A stretch of 33,349 nucleotides of DNA from Acidobacteriota bacterium (lineage in GTDB: Bacteria > Acidobacteriota > Terriglobia > Acidiferrales > UBA7541), in contig QHYI01000149.1 of the NCBI GenBank assembly GCA_003223245.1, positions 1 to 33,349 of the forward strand, in the 5' to 3' direction. The position numbers and the translations under genes are program-made. The notes under the pieces were generated by a model. That model ran no database searches. It was not told the origin of the DNA and saw only the letters and a program-made list of their open reading frames with translations. Positions 1 to 9,892 of the stretch are shown in pieces; the first letter of the stretch is position 1; the number at the start of each line of letters is the position of its first letter.

Positions 1-552
1 CAGACGCCACAAAGTCGGCTTCGGTTCAGGTGACCATCACGCCGACTGCTGCCGTGAGCGTCACGATTTCACCTACATCAGCGACGGTGGCAGCTGGCGG
101 GACCCAGCAGTTTAGCGCCACCGTGCAGAACACCAGCAACACGGCGGTAACCTGGCAAGTGAACGGGGTGGCGGGCGGCAATGCCACGGTCGGGACGATT
201 TCCAGTGCCGGTCTGTACACCGCGCCTGCGGCTGTGCAGAGTACGACCACCGTAACGGTGACGGCCGTGTCTCAGGCAGACGCCACAAAGTCGGCTTCGG
301 TTCAGGTGACCATCACGCCGACTGCTGCCGTGAGCGTCACGATTTCACCTACATCAGCGACGGTGGCAGCTGGCGGGACCCAGCAGTTTAGCGCCACCGT
401 GCAGAACACCAGCAACACGGCGGTAACCTGGCAAGTGAACGGGGTGACGGGCGGCAATGCCACGGTCGGGACGATTTCCAGTGCCGGTCTGTACACCGCG
501 CCTGCGGCTGTGCAGAGTACGACCACCGTAACGGTGACAGCCGTGTCTCAGG
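1..552 (+). repeat. Two tandem 276-bp coding repeats
   Basis: Bases 1-276 and 277-552 are copies of the same 276-bp (92-codon) unit. By direct comparison I find two differences: GCG versus ACG (Ala/Thr) near 171/447 and ACGGCC versus ACAGCC near 261/537. A third copy starts at 553 (CAGACGCCACAAAGTC) but diverges within about 20 bases and leads into the beta-helix. The array may continue upstream of the window. It encodes Ig-like domains, so it is a coding tandem repeat and not a CRISPR or satellite. Confidence 0.95.
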
Positions 553-2033
553 CAGACGCCACAAAGTCTGCATCGGCTCAGGTGACCATCTCACCCATCA
601 CAGGCATGGCTTTCTACGTTTCGACTACGGGTAGCGACTCCAATCCTGGGACGCTTTCCTCTCCATGGAGAACGATCCAGCACGCGGCCAATTCCGTACA
701 GGCGGGCGACACCGTTTACGTCCGTGGCGGTGTGTACAACGAATCGGTGAATATTTCGGTGTCAGGCTCAGCCACTGCAGGTCCAATTACTGTTCAAACA
801 TTCCCCGGTGAGCGAGCGATTATAGATGGGACGGGGCTGGTACCCTCCACGTCCGGCATTCAAGGCCTGATCAATATCGTGAATCAAAGTTACATTTCCA
901 TCCAGGGGCTTGAGATCCGCAACTACCAGACCTCGAGTGCTTCTGCCACTCCGGCTGGGATCTGGGTATCGGGCTCAGGCAGCAACATCCAACTTCTGAA
1001 CAACCTGGTTCATAACATCGTGACAACCTCGGAAGCGACTGGCAGCGCTTTCGGCATCGCTGTATACGGTACGTCAGCGCCCGCTTCTCTCGATAGCGTT
1101 ACGATCAGCGGCAACCAAGTTTATAGTCTTAAGACCGGCACCAGTGAATCGGTAAATGTCGACGGAAATGTCACCAACTTCGTTATCACGAATAACGTCG
1201 TCCACGATAACGACAACATCGGAATCGACGTTATTGGCTTCGAAGGTGTTTCTCCCGACCCAGCCTACGACTACGCTCGCAACGGTACGGTCGCTGGCAA
1301 TACCGTCTACAACATATCGGCCATAAACAATCCGGGCGAGGGTAACCAGTACGATGCCAATGGTATCTACGTAGACGGTGGCTCTCAAGTTGTGATTGAA
1401 GGGAACCTGATCCACAACGTAGACATCGGCATCGAGTTGGCCAGCGAGCACCAAGGCCACGTGACTAGCTTTGTGACAGCGCGCAACAACCTGGTGTATT
1501 GGTCGAATTCGGTCGGCATTACTATTGGAGGATACGCCAGCAACGTGGGCGGCACCGACCATTGCACGATTGTCAATAACACGCTGTTCCAGAACGACAC
1601 GAAGAGCACGGGAAGCGGCGAATTTCAGATCCAGTACTATGCCACCAGCAACGTTTTCAAGAACAACATTTTGAACGCCTCATCGCAGGGCCTATTCATT
1701 AACAACTACACGAACAGCGAGCCCGATCCCGCGGACGTGGACGGCAACCTCTATTATTCCTCGTTGAGCCCTTCAGCGGCAGACTTTCGTTGGAATGGCA
1801 CGGACCATCTTGGTTTCTCGTCCTATCAATCGGCGACCGGGAAGGATGGCCATTCTCAATATGCGGATCCCCAGTTCCTGAGCCTGACGATGCCCAACCT
1901 GCGGGTCCAACCGACGTCACCAGCAGTCCACGCAGGAATCAACCTGGGGTCGACAGTCGTCGGCACGCTTGATTTTGCTGGCAATCCGCGCGTACAGGGA
2001 AGCAATATCGACATCGGCGGTTACGAGCAATAG
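1..2033 (+). CDS. Ig-like repeat and beta-helix secreted protein, choice-of-anchor Q type (5' partial)
   Basis: The frame is open from base 3 to the window edge, so the true start lies upstream; a GTG at 30 is only an internal codon. The visible part begins with two copies of a 92-residue bacterial Ig-like unit (VSVTISPTSATVAAGGTQQF...TYTAP-like GLYTAP), the second starting at 277, with a partial third at 553. From about base 604 the protein changes to FYVSTTGSDSNPGTLSSPW, the usual opening of DUF1565/pectate-lyase-like right-handed beta-helices, followed by many N-rich rungs (NNLVHNIV, GNQVYSL, NNVVHDN, GNTVYNI, GNLIHNV). It ends with DFAGNPRVQGSNIDIGGYEQ, typical of the choice-of-anchor Q C-terminus. 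Such proteins are extracellular, either polysaccharide-binding or lyase-like. No catalytic residues can be assigned. Substrate unknown. Confidence 0.85.
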   Translation, partial: DATKSASVQVTITPTAAVSVTISPTSATVAAGGTQQFSATVQNTSNTAVTWQVNGVAGGNATVGTISSAGLYTAPAAVQSTTTVTVTAVSQADATKSASVQVTITPTAAVSVTISPTSATVAAGGTQQFSATVQNTSNTAVTWQVNGVTGGNATVGTISSAGLYTAPAAVQSTTTVTVTAVSQADATKSASAQVTISPITGMAFYVSTTGSDSNPGTLSSPWRTIQHAANSVQAGDTVYVRGGVYNESVNISVSGSATAGPITVQTFPGERAIIDGTGLVPSTSGIQGLINIVNQSYISIQGLEIRNYQTSSASATPAGIWVSGSGSNIQLLNNLVHNIVTTSEATGSAFGIAVYGTSAPASLDSVTISGNQVYSLKTGTSESVNVDGNVTNFVITNNVVHDNDNIGIDVIGFEGVSPDPAYDYARNGTVAGNTVYNISAINNPGEGNQYDANGIYVDGGSQVVIEGNLIHNVDIGIELASEHQGHVTSFVTARNNLVYWSNSVGITIGGYASNVGGTDHCTIVNNTLFQNDTKSTGSGEFQIQYYATSNVFKNNILNASSQGLFINNYTNSEPDPADVDGNLYYSSLSPSAADFRWNGTDHLGFSSYQSATGKDGHSQYADPQFLSLTMPNLRVQPTSPAVHAGINLGSTVVGTLDFAGNPRVQGSNIDIGGYEQ

Positions 2034-2200
2034 CCCACCCGGGAATATGGCGCGACCCTGGACAAACCGCCCGAAGAGATGAGAATTTTTGGTTACGCCG
2101 ATGGATTAGCCCGTGGGGCATGATTTACCTTGCTGCTCACCCTGAAGCGTGCGCCGGCGGAACCTCGGGATTTACGCGGATTTCCCGAATGAACAAAAAC

Positions 2201-3682
2201 TCAATGAGCCGAAGAGGCAGAGTTCCAGCGAAATGTGGCTACCGCCCCAGCGGGCAGTTTGTAGTTGGCGTACGTTCCTGCCCACCCGATGTTGAAGGTC
2301 ACGTTAGAGCCGCTGCCATTCAGCACCAGCAAGACTAGGGATCCATCGGGATTGCGGAACGCAACGTCCTCGAGGCTGCCTTGATCGAAACTGTTCGATT
2401 CCACGCGATAAGCTCCGGGCGCGACAAATTTGCTCGCATGGGCCAAAGCGGTGTAATCCACCGTGAGCAAAACCTGCGAAGGTTGAGAAGAGTGGTTCAC
2501 AGTGATGACACCGCGACAAGTCGTGCAGCCTCCTAGAAAAGGCCCGTGGTTCTCGTCAAGGGCGAGGTTCCACAGAACCACGCTCTTCGCCCAATCCCGC
2601 GTTGCGCCCATCACCAGTCGCGCCTGTTGCTGCAACAATTTCCCGGTTTGCCAGTCGCCGCCCGAACACTCCGTCAACCAGATGTCTTTATCCGGAAAGC
2701 GCTCGTGCAATTCGTTCTGCGCGGTGACATTTCCGCCATAACAATGCGTCGCCGCTCCAGCCGCAAACGCGGCAGCCTTTGGCTCACTTAACACTCGGAG
2801 GGGATATTCGATCAGATCCCAGTTGTGATCGAAGACCATAATTTTTGTTTTGAAGTGCGCATCTTGAAACGCAGGCCCAAGATCATTTGCCAAAAACTCG
2901 ATTTGTTCGCGCGCGGTCATGTGCATGCCGGGATAGTCGTTTGGTACATACATTGGCTCGTTCTGCATGGTGATGGCATAGATGGGAACACCCGCAGCTT
3001 CGTAGTCTTGTACGAACCTCACGAAGTATTTCGCAAGTGCTGGATAAGCGGTCGGCAGAAGGGCGCCTTGGATCATGGAGCCGGAGGTCTTCATCCAGCC
3101 GGGAGGGCTCCAAGGCGAGGCGATGATTTTCAGGTTGGGATTAAGTGCCAAGGCTTCGCGCAGGAGCGGGATGATGTACGCGCGATCGTGGTCAATGGAG
3201 AAGTGCTGGAGTTGTGAGTCCGATGGAGGAGAGGACTGACTCGCGGGCGGACCGGAAGGAAGGTCATCGTAACTGTAGTCGGAGAGGGCAAAGTCGCTGG
3301 CACCCATGGGCTGGCGCAAAACGCTCAGGCCGATGCCTTTGGTTGGGCTGAAAAGCATCTGCATAGCTTCCTTTCGTTGCCCCTCGGAGAGCTTGTTCCA
3401 CAGAAGCCAGGCGGACGAGTCGGTGAGCGAAGCGCCGAAGCCATCCATTTGCTGGTACGTCACAGCGGCGTTCACGGTGATGGTGAGATTTGGCGTGCGC
3501 ACAGAGCCGAAGGCCAGAGGCGGCTTCTCTTGCAAGGTCTCATGCAGCTCTTCCGAAGATTCGAAAACTTCGATGCGGGGCGCAGCCCTTGCTGACCCGC
3601 TTTTCTGATGAGCACGCGCCGCAGGCGACATCACCGACAGAAGAAGCGATAAAGCAGCGACGAACGGAAGTCTGATTAACAA
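2201..3682 (-). CDS. Secreted glycoside hydrolase family 30 (glucosylceramidase-like)
   Basis: A 493-residue protein of normal GH30 length. Residues 1-24 form a signal peptide (LPFVAALSLLLSVMSPAARA). The family opening YQQMDGFGASLTDSSAWLL is at 76-94, and SPWSPPGWMKTSGSM at 189-203 is the strongly conserved GH30 stretch. The acid/base is probably Glu242 in MQNEP and the nucleophile Glu338 in WLTECS, as in GH30/GH-A enzymes. The C-terminal 100 residues form the usual beta-sandwich (VAFRNPDGSLVLLVLNG). The family cleaves beta-glucosidic, beta-xylosidic or glucuronoxylan bonds; the subfamily is not resolvable here. Start is TTG at 3680-3682 with AAGGAG about 12 bases upstream, a longer spacing than usual. 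It follows the esterase gene by 71 bases, probably in one operon. Confidence 0.9.
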   Translation of the reverse strand: MLIRLPFVAALSLLLSVMSPAARAHQKSGSARAAPRIEVFESSEELHETLQEKPPLAFGSVRTPNLTITVNAAVTYQQMDGFGASLTDSSAWLLWNKLSEGQRKEAMQMLFSPTKGIGLSVLRQPMGASDFALSDYSYDDLPSGPPASQSSPPSDSQLQHFSIDHDRAYIIPLLREALALNPNLKIIASPWSPPGWMKTSGSMIQGALLPTAYPALAKYFVRFVQDYEAAGVPIYAITMQNEPMYVPNDYPGMHMTAREQIEFLANDLGPAFQDAHFKTKIMVFDHNWDLIEYPLRVLSEPKAAAFAAGAATHCYGGNVTAQNELHERFPDKDIWLTECSGGDWQTGKLLQQQARLVMGATRDWAKSVVLWNLALDENHGPFLGGCTTCRGVITVNHSSQPSQVLLTVDYTALAHASKFVAPGAYRVESNSFDQGSLEDVAFRNPDGSLVLLVLNGSGSNVTFNIGWAGTYANYKLPAGAVATFRWNSASSAH

Positions 3683-3753
3683 TCGAAATCTACTCTCCTT
3701 CTTATTTCGTGCCGTTGCAATTTATTTCCTGGTGTTACAACTTTTTTGAATTC

Positions 3754-5436
3754 TTAGTAATGCCACGGCTTCACATCCTCTCCGCCCGAGGTCTTCTCCA
3801 CGTGTTCAGCCATGCGACGCACCAAATTGGCCGTGGTCACTGGCTGCCAGCCATGCCCCTTCATTGGCCTTCCATAGGCAAACTCGCATTCGCATTCGGG
3901 ATTGTGCAAATCCTTGGTCATCTCCTCGAACTTGTACACCGCCAAATTCAAATAAAAATTGTCCATGTCTCCGACATAGATATGAATCTTGCCCTTTAGC
4001 TTCGGCCCCAGCGTTGCCCAATTGGTCTTGACGTTGTAACTCAGGTCGTAGCCGTGGTCGTGCATGTAAATTGCCACGCGGTGATCAATCTTTCCCGTAC
4101 GTTTGTCCCACAGCGGTTTCGGATACCCATCGTCGCCAATCGGTCCGTACGCGGCATCCCAAATCTCAATTTGCTCCGCCGACCTGCCGTGGCTGCCGAG
4201 CACGGCCTCCAGTTCGCTGAACTGTTGCACGGTAATTTCGTCCTGCCCTTCCGCGGTCCGCATGATAGACCGCGGCACCTGCACCCAGTTGTGCCCTGGC
4301 TCGAAAAACGCGTTGTCGTCTTCGTAGGCATTGACCGTCCCATAGCGGCGGAAATCAATCGAATCCGGATACAGCGTCCAGGTGCCACCAAAAAAGTCAG
4401 GATAAAACACTTGCGCGGCCAGGGACTCCCATCCTCCGGTCGATCCTCCTGTCAGCACACGCGCGTACGGTTTCGGGGTCATCCGAAAGTGCGCTTCGAG
4501 ATACGGAATCATCTCTTTCACCAGGGCATCGCCGTACGGGACGTTGTTCACCGAGTTCACCGCGTACGAATCGTCGTAATAGGGCGTTGGGTGTTGAAAC
4601 GTCACGGCGATCATTCGCGGAAAATTCTCCGAATTCCACGCTTGATAAAACTCGTATCCCGTCTCACGGTTCAGGTTCGTCAGCATCGTCCGTTGTTCCG
4701 ACGAAATAGGCCGGTCCTCAGTCGAGAATCCGAAGGGCGGAAGAAGGCTGAAATGATTCTGTTCGTAAATTACCGGATAGTGCGAGTTGGGATGCTCGTC
4801 GTAACCCTTTGGCAGCAGCACAATCGCGCCGATGTACATCGGGCGCCCCCAGAATCTCGTCAACATTTCGCTCTGAATCTTGAGGTGCTTTACCCACAGC
4901 GTGTCTGGCGGCACCGCAACCGGCGGAATCACTTTTGTCAGACGCAGCTTGATGTTGTATCCCGCGGCCGGCTCCAAGTGCACTTTCTGCACCTCGCTGT
5001 ATAAATTTCCTGGTGACCGGTTGAAGTGCTGTCCCTCCCACTGGTCCAGGTGCAGCCAGACCGTATGTCCATCCGCCCGATGAAACTCGGTATAAATATT
5101 CAGGATCGCTTCGACGAAATAATCGCCCGCGGGAATGTCGCGCAAACTGTGCACCGGCACGCCGAATGTGCTCTCATCAATCACTGCGGCCTGCTCCGGT
5201 GCGAGCTTATTCGCGTCAACGCCGAACAGCGGCCCCAAATCCCCCCAGCTGCCGGCTACCAGCCGCGGCTCCGTTGCATCCGTCTTCGTAAGCACCACAA
5301 ATGCCCGCCCGGTAATTGGCCCTCGATGTACGCTCGCTGGAAACGAGATCTCGAATTTTTCCGCGGCTTGCGCACTTGCCGAAAACGATAAAAATGCCAT
5401 GCAACCGATCCCAATGAAGAGGTCTCCAGCACGCAT
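3754..5436 (-). CDS. Secreted putative esterase, alpha/beta-hydrolase (CE1/enterochelin-esterase-like)
   Basis: The start at 5436 is chosen over an in-frame one at 5544 because GGGAGGAAG lies just upstream and the protein then opens with a signal peptide (MRAGDLFIGIGCMAFLSFSASAQA), giving 560 residues. Residues 25-170 resemble the N-terminal beta-sandwich found in this family. The catalytic domain follows (GAIVLLPKGYDE, YPVIYEQNHF). VLTGGSTGGWES at 327-338 carries the GxSxGG nucleophile elbow, Ser332. Asp candidates lie in TLYPDSIDF, and the His is probably in KGHGW near the C-terminus. These enzymes cut ester side groups from polysaccharides or related esters. Directly upstream of GH30 in the same direction, so a role in removing acyl or feruloyl groups before hydrolysis is plausible but inferred. 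Confidence 0.8.
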   Translation of the reverse strand: MRAGDLFIGIGCMAFLSFSASAQAAEKFEISFPASVHRGPITGRAFVVLTKTDATEPRLVAGSWGDLGPLFGVDANKLAPEQAAVIDESTFGVPVHSLRDIPAGDYFVEAILNIYTEFHRADGHTVWLHLDQWEGQHFNRSPGNLYSEVQKVHLEPAAGYNIKLRLTKVIPPVAVPPDTLWVKHLKIQSEMLTRFWGRPMYIGAIVLLPKGYDEHPNSHYPVIYEQNHFSLLPPFGFSTEDRPISSEQRTMLTNLNRETGYEFYQAWNSENFPRMIAVTFQHPTPYYDDSYAVNSVNNVPYGDALVKEMIPYLEAHFRMTPKPYARVLTGGSTGGWESLAAQVFYPDFFGGTWTLYPDSIDFRRYGTVNAYEDDNAFFEPGHNWVQVPRSIMRTAEGQDEITVQQFSELEAVLGSHGRSAEQIEIWDAAYGPIGDDGYPKPLWDKRTGKIDHRVAIYMHDHGYDLSYNVKTNWATLGPKLKGKIHIYVGDMDNFYLNLAVYKFEEMTKDLHNPECECEFAYGRPMKGHGWQPVTTANLVRRMAEHVEKTSGGEDVKPWHY

Positions 5437-5441
5437 TCTAG

Positions 5442-5852
<411 letters not shown>

Positions 5853-5877
5853 GGACGGCTGCCTTGGCGCTTCCGGC

Positions 5878-8790
5878 TCAAAAGCTGAGCTTGAGGCCAA
5901 TCTGCGCGGCGAAGGGAATGCCTACTGTTGTGCCAGGGCCAAAGAAATCGCCTAAGGCGCCTGCGGGAAAGCGCAACTGGTTTAAGGTAGTAATGGGTTG
6001 AGTTTGCGTGCAAGCGGGATTAAGACAGAAGGCGGTGGCGTTCGCGACGCTATTTGCCCGCATCGGCAAAGCAGAAATGTCCGGAACGTAGTTGTTGCCA
6101 GGATTTTGCCGATCGAAAAGATTAAAGAACTCAGCGAAGGGCCGCAGCATGACGCGCTCGCGGAAAATGATGTTCCGGCTGAGGCGAAGGTCCACTTGGT
6201 AGAAGGGCGAACCGCGGAACTCATCGAGCGTGGTCTGGACACCATTGACCACGGCACGATCGTTGGCCACACCATCAGAGTTGACATCGAAAGGCGTGGT
6301 CATCGTAAACGGCCGCGCACTCTCGAATTGCGAAATCGTCGAAGCTTCCAATTGCCAAGGCAACTGAAGAACACCCGCCAGCACGAAGCGATGCCGGATA
6401 TCTTCGCCTGAAGGACCGTGATCTCCCGGGCCGAAAGGGTCGTGAACGTTGGAGACGCCGTTGACGTAATCGAACAGTTCGCCGACCGTTGCGCCCCAGG
6501 TTGTCGCATGAGACAGCACGTAATTCGCCGTTAGCTCGAACCGCTTCGCAAAACTGTGCTGCATCTGGACGGCCAGACCGTTGTAGATGGAGCGGTTGTC
6601 GCTGCGAAAGAGGGAAAATCCCGAATACTCATAACGCCGGTACTGGTGCACTCCCTGCTGATGCTCATAGCTGACGCTCAGCCGCCAATTGTTTCGAAAA
6701 GCGTGTTCGTAGGCGGCGCCGGCCATCAATGCGTACGGCGTGTGGTACTTCGGATCGATCAGCGCGGCTGTGCCGGTGCCGTTCGCGAGATTGAATTTGT
6801 TGACCGCAGTGAAGGCGTCCACCCAGCCGTTCTGCGCCAGATCGTTATAGTACATTCCGACTCCGCCGCGGAGCACAGTCCTGTTTGACGCATGTGGGGC
6901 GAACGCAATCCCCAAGCGTGGCGCGATGGCCTTGCGGTAATCGTGCGGAATCCCGGAAACAACGCCATTGCCCGCGAGTGCGGGATTCACACTCTGGTCG
7001 TGGCCCGAAGCAATAAATAGTCCGAAAGTCGTGTCGTAACGCAAGCCGGCATTCACCGTGAACGAAGAGCTGGCGCGCCAGGAATCTTCGGCGTAGAGGC
7101 CCAAGCGCCGGATACTCTGAGAAAACGAACCATCGGACGGGCCCGTCATTTTGACCGTTGGGCAATTCGGATCGGGAGTGGGAGACGAACAAGTCGCGAG
7201 CACACCGGGATTCGCGACGTAAAAGCTTGGATCTTGGGGATACGTGAAAATTGTCTCGTGGTTGTCGGTAAGTCTTCCTCGAAGAACCGGCTCGTGGATG
7301 AGGTTTATCCCGAAGCGCACATCGTGTGGTCCTGCGATCCGCGAAACGTCGTAGCGGAACTGGTATTTCTGCTGATCGCGCTGAACGGGAAAGGCCGCGA
7401 TAGCGGTAGCAAACTGGTTGTCACCAAAAGTTTCAAGGCCCGAAGTCGCGAGGAAACTTACAGTCAAGGGAAAATTGAAGGCCTCCCCAACCTCGGAGTT
7501 GCGGATTTTGGTGTGATGAAAGCCGCTGGCCTCCAGAGTGAGAGTGCCCAGCCAGGAAGGCGAAAACTGCAATTGGTTGTTGACCAAGACGTTGTAATAG
7601 TTCGAGGTTGTTGTGGCTCCAGTGGATGGCAATGCGCCTTGCTGCAGGAGATCGTTCTGCGTATGGTTGCGGTCGAGCGAGCCGCGAACAAACCATTGGG
7701 AGCGGGAAGATTGCATCCCATCGACGCGTGTAGAAAAAAGCGTGTCGCGAAAGGGAACTGGGACAGAAGATGGGATGGCGCCGATCGAAGACACATTGGG
7801 TAGATCCCCGGCAGCGGCCAACTGGGCAAGCGCATTAAACTCAGAAAGAGACTTCGCGCTATAGGCCACGCTGGCATTCTCATCGACATATTCGTAAGAG
7901 CTGAAGAACCACAGCTTCTTTGCTTTGAGCGGTCCACCAAGCGTGCCGACCTCATTTTGTCGGGAAAAGGGCTGCTTGGGATTCGGCTCGGGGTTATCGA
8001 GGGCGTTTCTCGCGTTCAAACCGCTGCCGCGATAGTAGTAAGAAGCGCTGCCATGCCAATCGTCGGTGCCGCGTCGCGTCGAGATAATGACGCTGCCGCC
8101 GTTGGTTCGGGAAGTATCGGCGCCGAATTGCGAGGTTCGAACGACAAACTCCTCGACCGCTTCCGGCGAGAAATTCTGCAAAAAGCCGCCGATGTAATCG
8201 TCGTTGTTGTCTCCGCCATCGACGGAGAGGTCGACGTTGAGGCCGGAGCTGCCGCCAAAGGAAACGGCGGTGATGCGCGCTTTGGTCGGGTCCGAAGGTT
8301 CGACTGGAGCGGTGAACGGCGCGAGATAAGAAATGTTGGCGAAACTGCGCGAGGAAAGGGGCACTTCGTCCAGGTCGGAAGAGGTGATGACCGTCTTAAT
8401 GGCGCTGCTGGTCGTTTCGATGGGCTGGCTGGCGAGGGAGGGGCCGCGGTCACGCACCTCCACCGATTCCTCGACGGATTGCGGATGCAGCGTGACGACG
8501 AGCAGGGGTTGGCTGCTCACTGCGACCGTCACTGCGGTCGTCTTTTGCGCGAAACCGGCGGCATTCACGGTAACCGTATAACTTCCGGGTTCCAGCGAAT
8601 CGAATCGCGCTTCGCCTTGCACGTCGGCTTTGCCTGAGCGCGATATCGCCAATTTCTCTTGTGTCACTGAAACGTCTGCCCCGGCCACGCGCCCGCCGCT
8701 CGAATCCTGCACGGTCACGAGAAGTGATCCTCTCGGGTTTTGCGCGCACAAGGCAAACGGAAACAGAGCAATGGCTACGGCAAGGCGCAA
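5878..8790 (-). CDS. TonB-dependent receptor, Oar-like, with carboxypeptidase-regulatory domain
   Basis: About 970 residues. After a signal peptide (LAVAIALFPFALCAQ) comes a carboxypeptidase-regulatory-like beta-sandwich (RGSLLVTVQDSSGGRVAGAD... GSYTVTVNAAGFAQ), then a TonB plug (SSDLDEVPLSSRSFANISYL, FGGSSGLNVDLSVDGGDNND, VRTSQFGADTSRTNGGSVII) and a long 22-strand-type barrel ending in IGLKLSF with the C-terminal aromatic residue of outer-membrane proteins. The start is uncertain: TTG at 8788-8790 has TGGAGAA eight bases upstream and gives a compact signal peptide, while a TTG at 8866-8868 would add 26 residues without a good binding site. These receptors import large ligands such as oligosaccharides. 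Upstream of esterase and GH30 on the same strand, so it probably serves that locus. Confidence 0.9.
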   Translation of the reverse strand: MRLAVAIALFPFALCAQNPRGSLLVTVQDSSGGRVAGADVSVTQEKLAISRSGKADVQGEARFDSLEPGSYTVTVNAAGFAQKTTAVTVAVSSQPLLVVTLHPQSVEESVEVRDRGPSLASQPIETTSSAIKTVITSSDLDEVPLSSRSFANISYLAPFTAPVEPSDPTKARITAVSFGGSSGLNVDLSVDGGDNNDDYIGGFLQNFSPEAVEEFVVRTSQFGADTSRTNGGSVIISTRRGTDDWHGSASYYYRGSGLNARNALDNPEPNPKQPFSRQNEVGTLGGPLKAKKLWFFSSYEYVDENASVAYSAKSLSEFNALAQLAAAGDLPNVSSIGAIPSSVPVPFRDTLFSTRVDGMQSSRSQWFVRGSLDRNHTQNDLLQQGALPSTGATTTSNYYNVLVNNQLQFSPSWLGTLTLEASGFHHTKIRNSEVGEAFNFPLTVSFLATSGLETFGDNQFATAIAAFPVQRDQQKYQFRYDVSRIAGPHDVRFGINLIHEPVLRGRLTDNHETIFTYPQDPSFYVANPGVLATCSSPTPDPNCPTVKMTGPSDGSFSQSIRRLGLYAEDSWRASSSFTVNAGLRYDTTFGLFIASGHDQSVNPALAGNGVVSGIPHDYRKAIAPRLGIAFAPHASNRTVLRGGVGMYYNDLAQNGWVDAFTAVNKFNLANGTGTAALIDPKYHTPYALMAGAAYEHAFRNNWRLSVSYEHQQGVHQYRRYEYSGFSLFRSDNRSIYNGLAVQMQHSFAKRFELTANYVLSHATTWGATVGELFDYVNGVSNVHDPFGPGDHGPSGEDIRHRFVLAGVLQLPWQLEASTISQFESARPFTMTTPFDVNSDGVANDRAVVNGVQTTLDEFRGSPFYQVDLRLSRNIIFRERVMLRPFAEFFNLFDRQNPGNNYVPDISALPMRANSVANATAFCLNPACTQTQPITTLNQLRFPAGALGDFFGPGTTVGIPFAAQIGLKLSF

Positions 8791-8966
8791 AAGTGAAATT
8801 CTCCAGAAGGGAGGTCTGAATTCGAGTGGGGCTCTGCATGTATAGAACCGGTCTACGTTGACGTTCAATGACGCTCAGTCCTTTGTAAGGAGGTGGCCCT
8901 TTGGCGGCCCATGCTTCCGCGTACGCCTGCTGGCGATGAGCGCGGCGTTCTACCCCTTCAGTCCAC

Positions 8967-8995
8967 AGAGTAAGAATCACGCCCGGATTGGTCAA
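8967..8995 (-). promoter_or_regulatory. Predicted sigma-70 promoter of the first TonB receptor
   Basis: On the minus strand, TTGACC (8995-8990) and TACTCT (8972-8967) are separated by 17 bases. The -35 matches consensus at 5 of 6 positions, the -10 at only 3 of 6. The start of transcription would fall about 170 bases before the preferred start codon. Prediction by eye only. Confidence 0.4.
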
Positions 8996-9199
8996 CAGGA
9001 CGGCCGAAAAAGTACGGTGGCCAGGATGACTAGGGGGACCCTAGGGGGTAGGGTTCTCCCGGTCGCGCCTGGCCACCTCGATAAGAAGCCAACACACGCA
9101 CTGCCGATGAGACGTGCTGCGCGGCTGGTGCGTTTCAACCCATCCGGAGGTTCGGTACGGAGCCGAGGAAGGAAAGTTGAGAGAAACCTGGCCTCGAGG
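8996..9199. other. Non-coding stretch with nested inverted repeats and CTAGGGGG pair
   Basis: No supported gene lies in 8791-9199; open frames here have no recognisable protein features. A perfect 10-bp inverted repeat GGTGGCCAGG (9016-9025) and CCTGGCCACC (9068-9077) encloses 42 bases. Inside it, CTAGGGGG occurs at 9030-9037 and again at 9041-9048, exactly 11 bases apart, and CTAGGG-GGA-CCCTAG (9030-9044) is itself an inverted repeat. It sits 35-80 bases upstream of the predicted TonB receptor -35 box, a position suited to an operator or activator site. Confidence 0.5.
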
Positions 9200-9505
9200 T
9201 CAGTGATGCCGGTCGGGGGCGTCGATGGCGGAGCGCCGCAGCCCGCGCCAATCCTGCGCGGCACGAAAACGGTCCCTGGCGATGTCAGGGTCGATTCCCG
9301 GGTCCTGGGATGCCCAGCGGAACAACCCATACAGCGAAATCAGGACGACCGCTGCAATCGGAATCCAAAACCACCAATGCACTTTGATCCACCCACCGAG
9401 GTCCGGCCTCGTTATCGGTATCGTTGCAACTCGTGGCACCAAATCTTGGGCTGTCTTGGGCGCGCTGTTCTCGTCAATAATGTTTGCGCCCGGCCTTTCC
9501 AGCAT
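9200..9505 (-). CDS. Possible small single-pass membrane protein
   Basis: A 101-residue frame with one clear membrane segment, WWFWIPIAAVVLISLYGLF at about residues 44-62, preceded by a proline-rich cytoplasmic-type segment and followed by a charged tail (DPDIARDRFRAAQDWRGLR). Such a clean hydrophobic segment flanked by W/K residues is unlikely in a shadow frame. The start is not settled: ATG at 9505 has GGAGG immediately before it, too close for normal use, and TTG at 9529 lacks a nearby site. I recognise no family. It is alone between non-coding stretches, so context gives no function. Confidence 0.45.
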   Translation of the reverse strand: MLERPGANIIDENSAPKTAQDLVPRVATIPITRPDLGGWIKVHWWFWIPIAAVVLISLYGLFRWASQDPGIDPDIARDRFRAAQDWRGLRRSAIDAPDRHH

Positions 9506-9529
9506 CCTCCAATTCCAGGGGGAAAACAA

Positions 9530-9892
9530 TTGGCGAAAGCGGTACTATTTATCACTCCTGACTTTTCAGGGCCGGCACCCGGCCGCTGGCTCGTCCATCT
9601 ACCGATAATAATTTCGTGCACGGAAGGACGCACGGAGGGGTTCGTGAGCCTGCTTGGGCAGAAGTAAGGGAAATCTCAAAGGTTCGAATGGGAATCGGAA
9701 AGGAGGATCCATTTCGGTCGCGCAGCGAGAGCGCCGCCAGCGATTAAATAAATTCCCGGAGTGCTGCTATCCTCCTTGCGGGAGAAAGCGGTCTTTTCGC
9801 AAACAGCTAGGTCTAGTCTGACAGAAGCGTCCTCGGATGGCCTAAGGCTGAGATCTTCGTTTGCGGCGGGACCGGGAAAAGAGCCTCGCAAC
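9530..9892. other. Non-coding stretch upstream of epimerase gene
   Basis: 363 bases with no supported gene. The epimerase frame is open back to 9761, but residues before its GTG at 9893 show no family similarity. I see no convincing promoter, terminator or repeat here. Confidence 0.4.

Noticed and set aside
1-600. Possible CRISPR or satellite array
   Set aside because: The 276-bp units are in frame, encode Ig-like domains and have no spacers.
4054-5004. 316-codon plus-strand frame
   Set aside because: It is the antisense of the esterase gene; Arg/His/Val-rich composition without domains.
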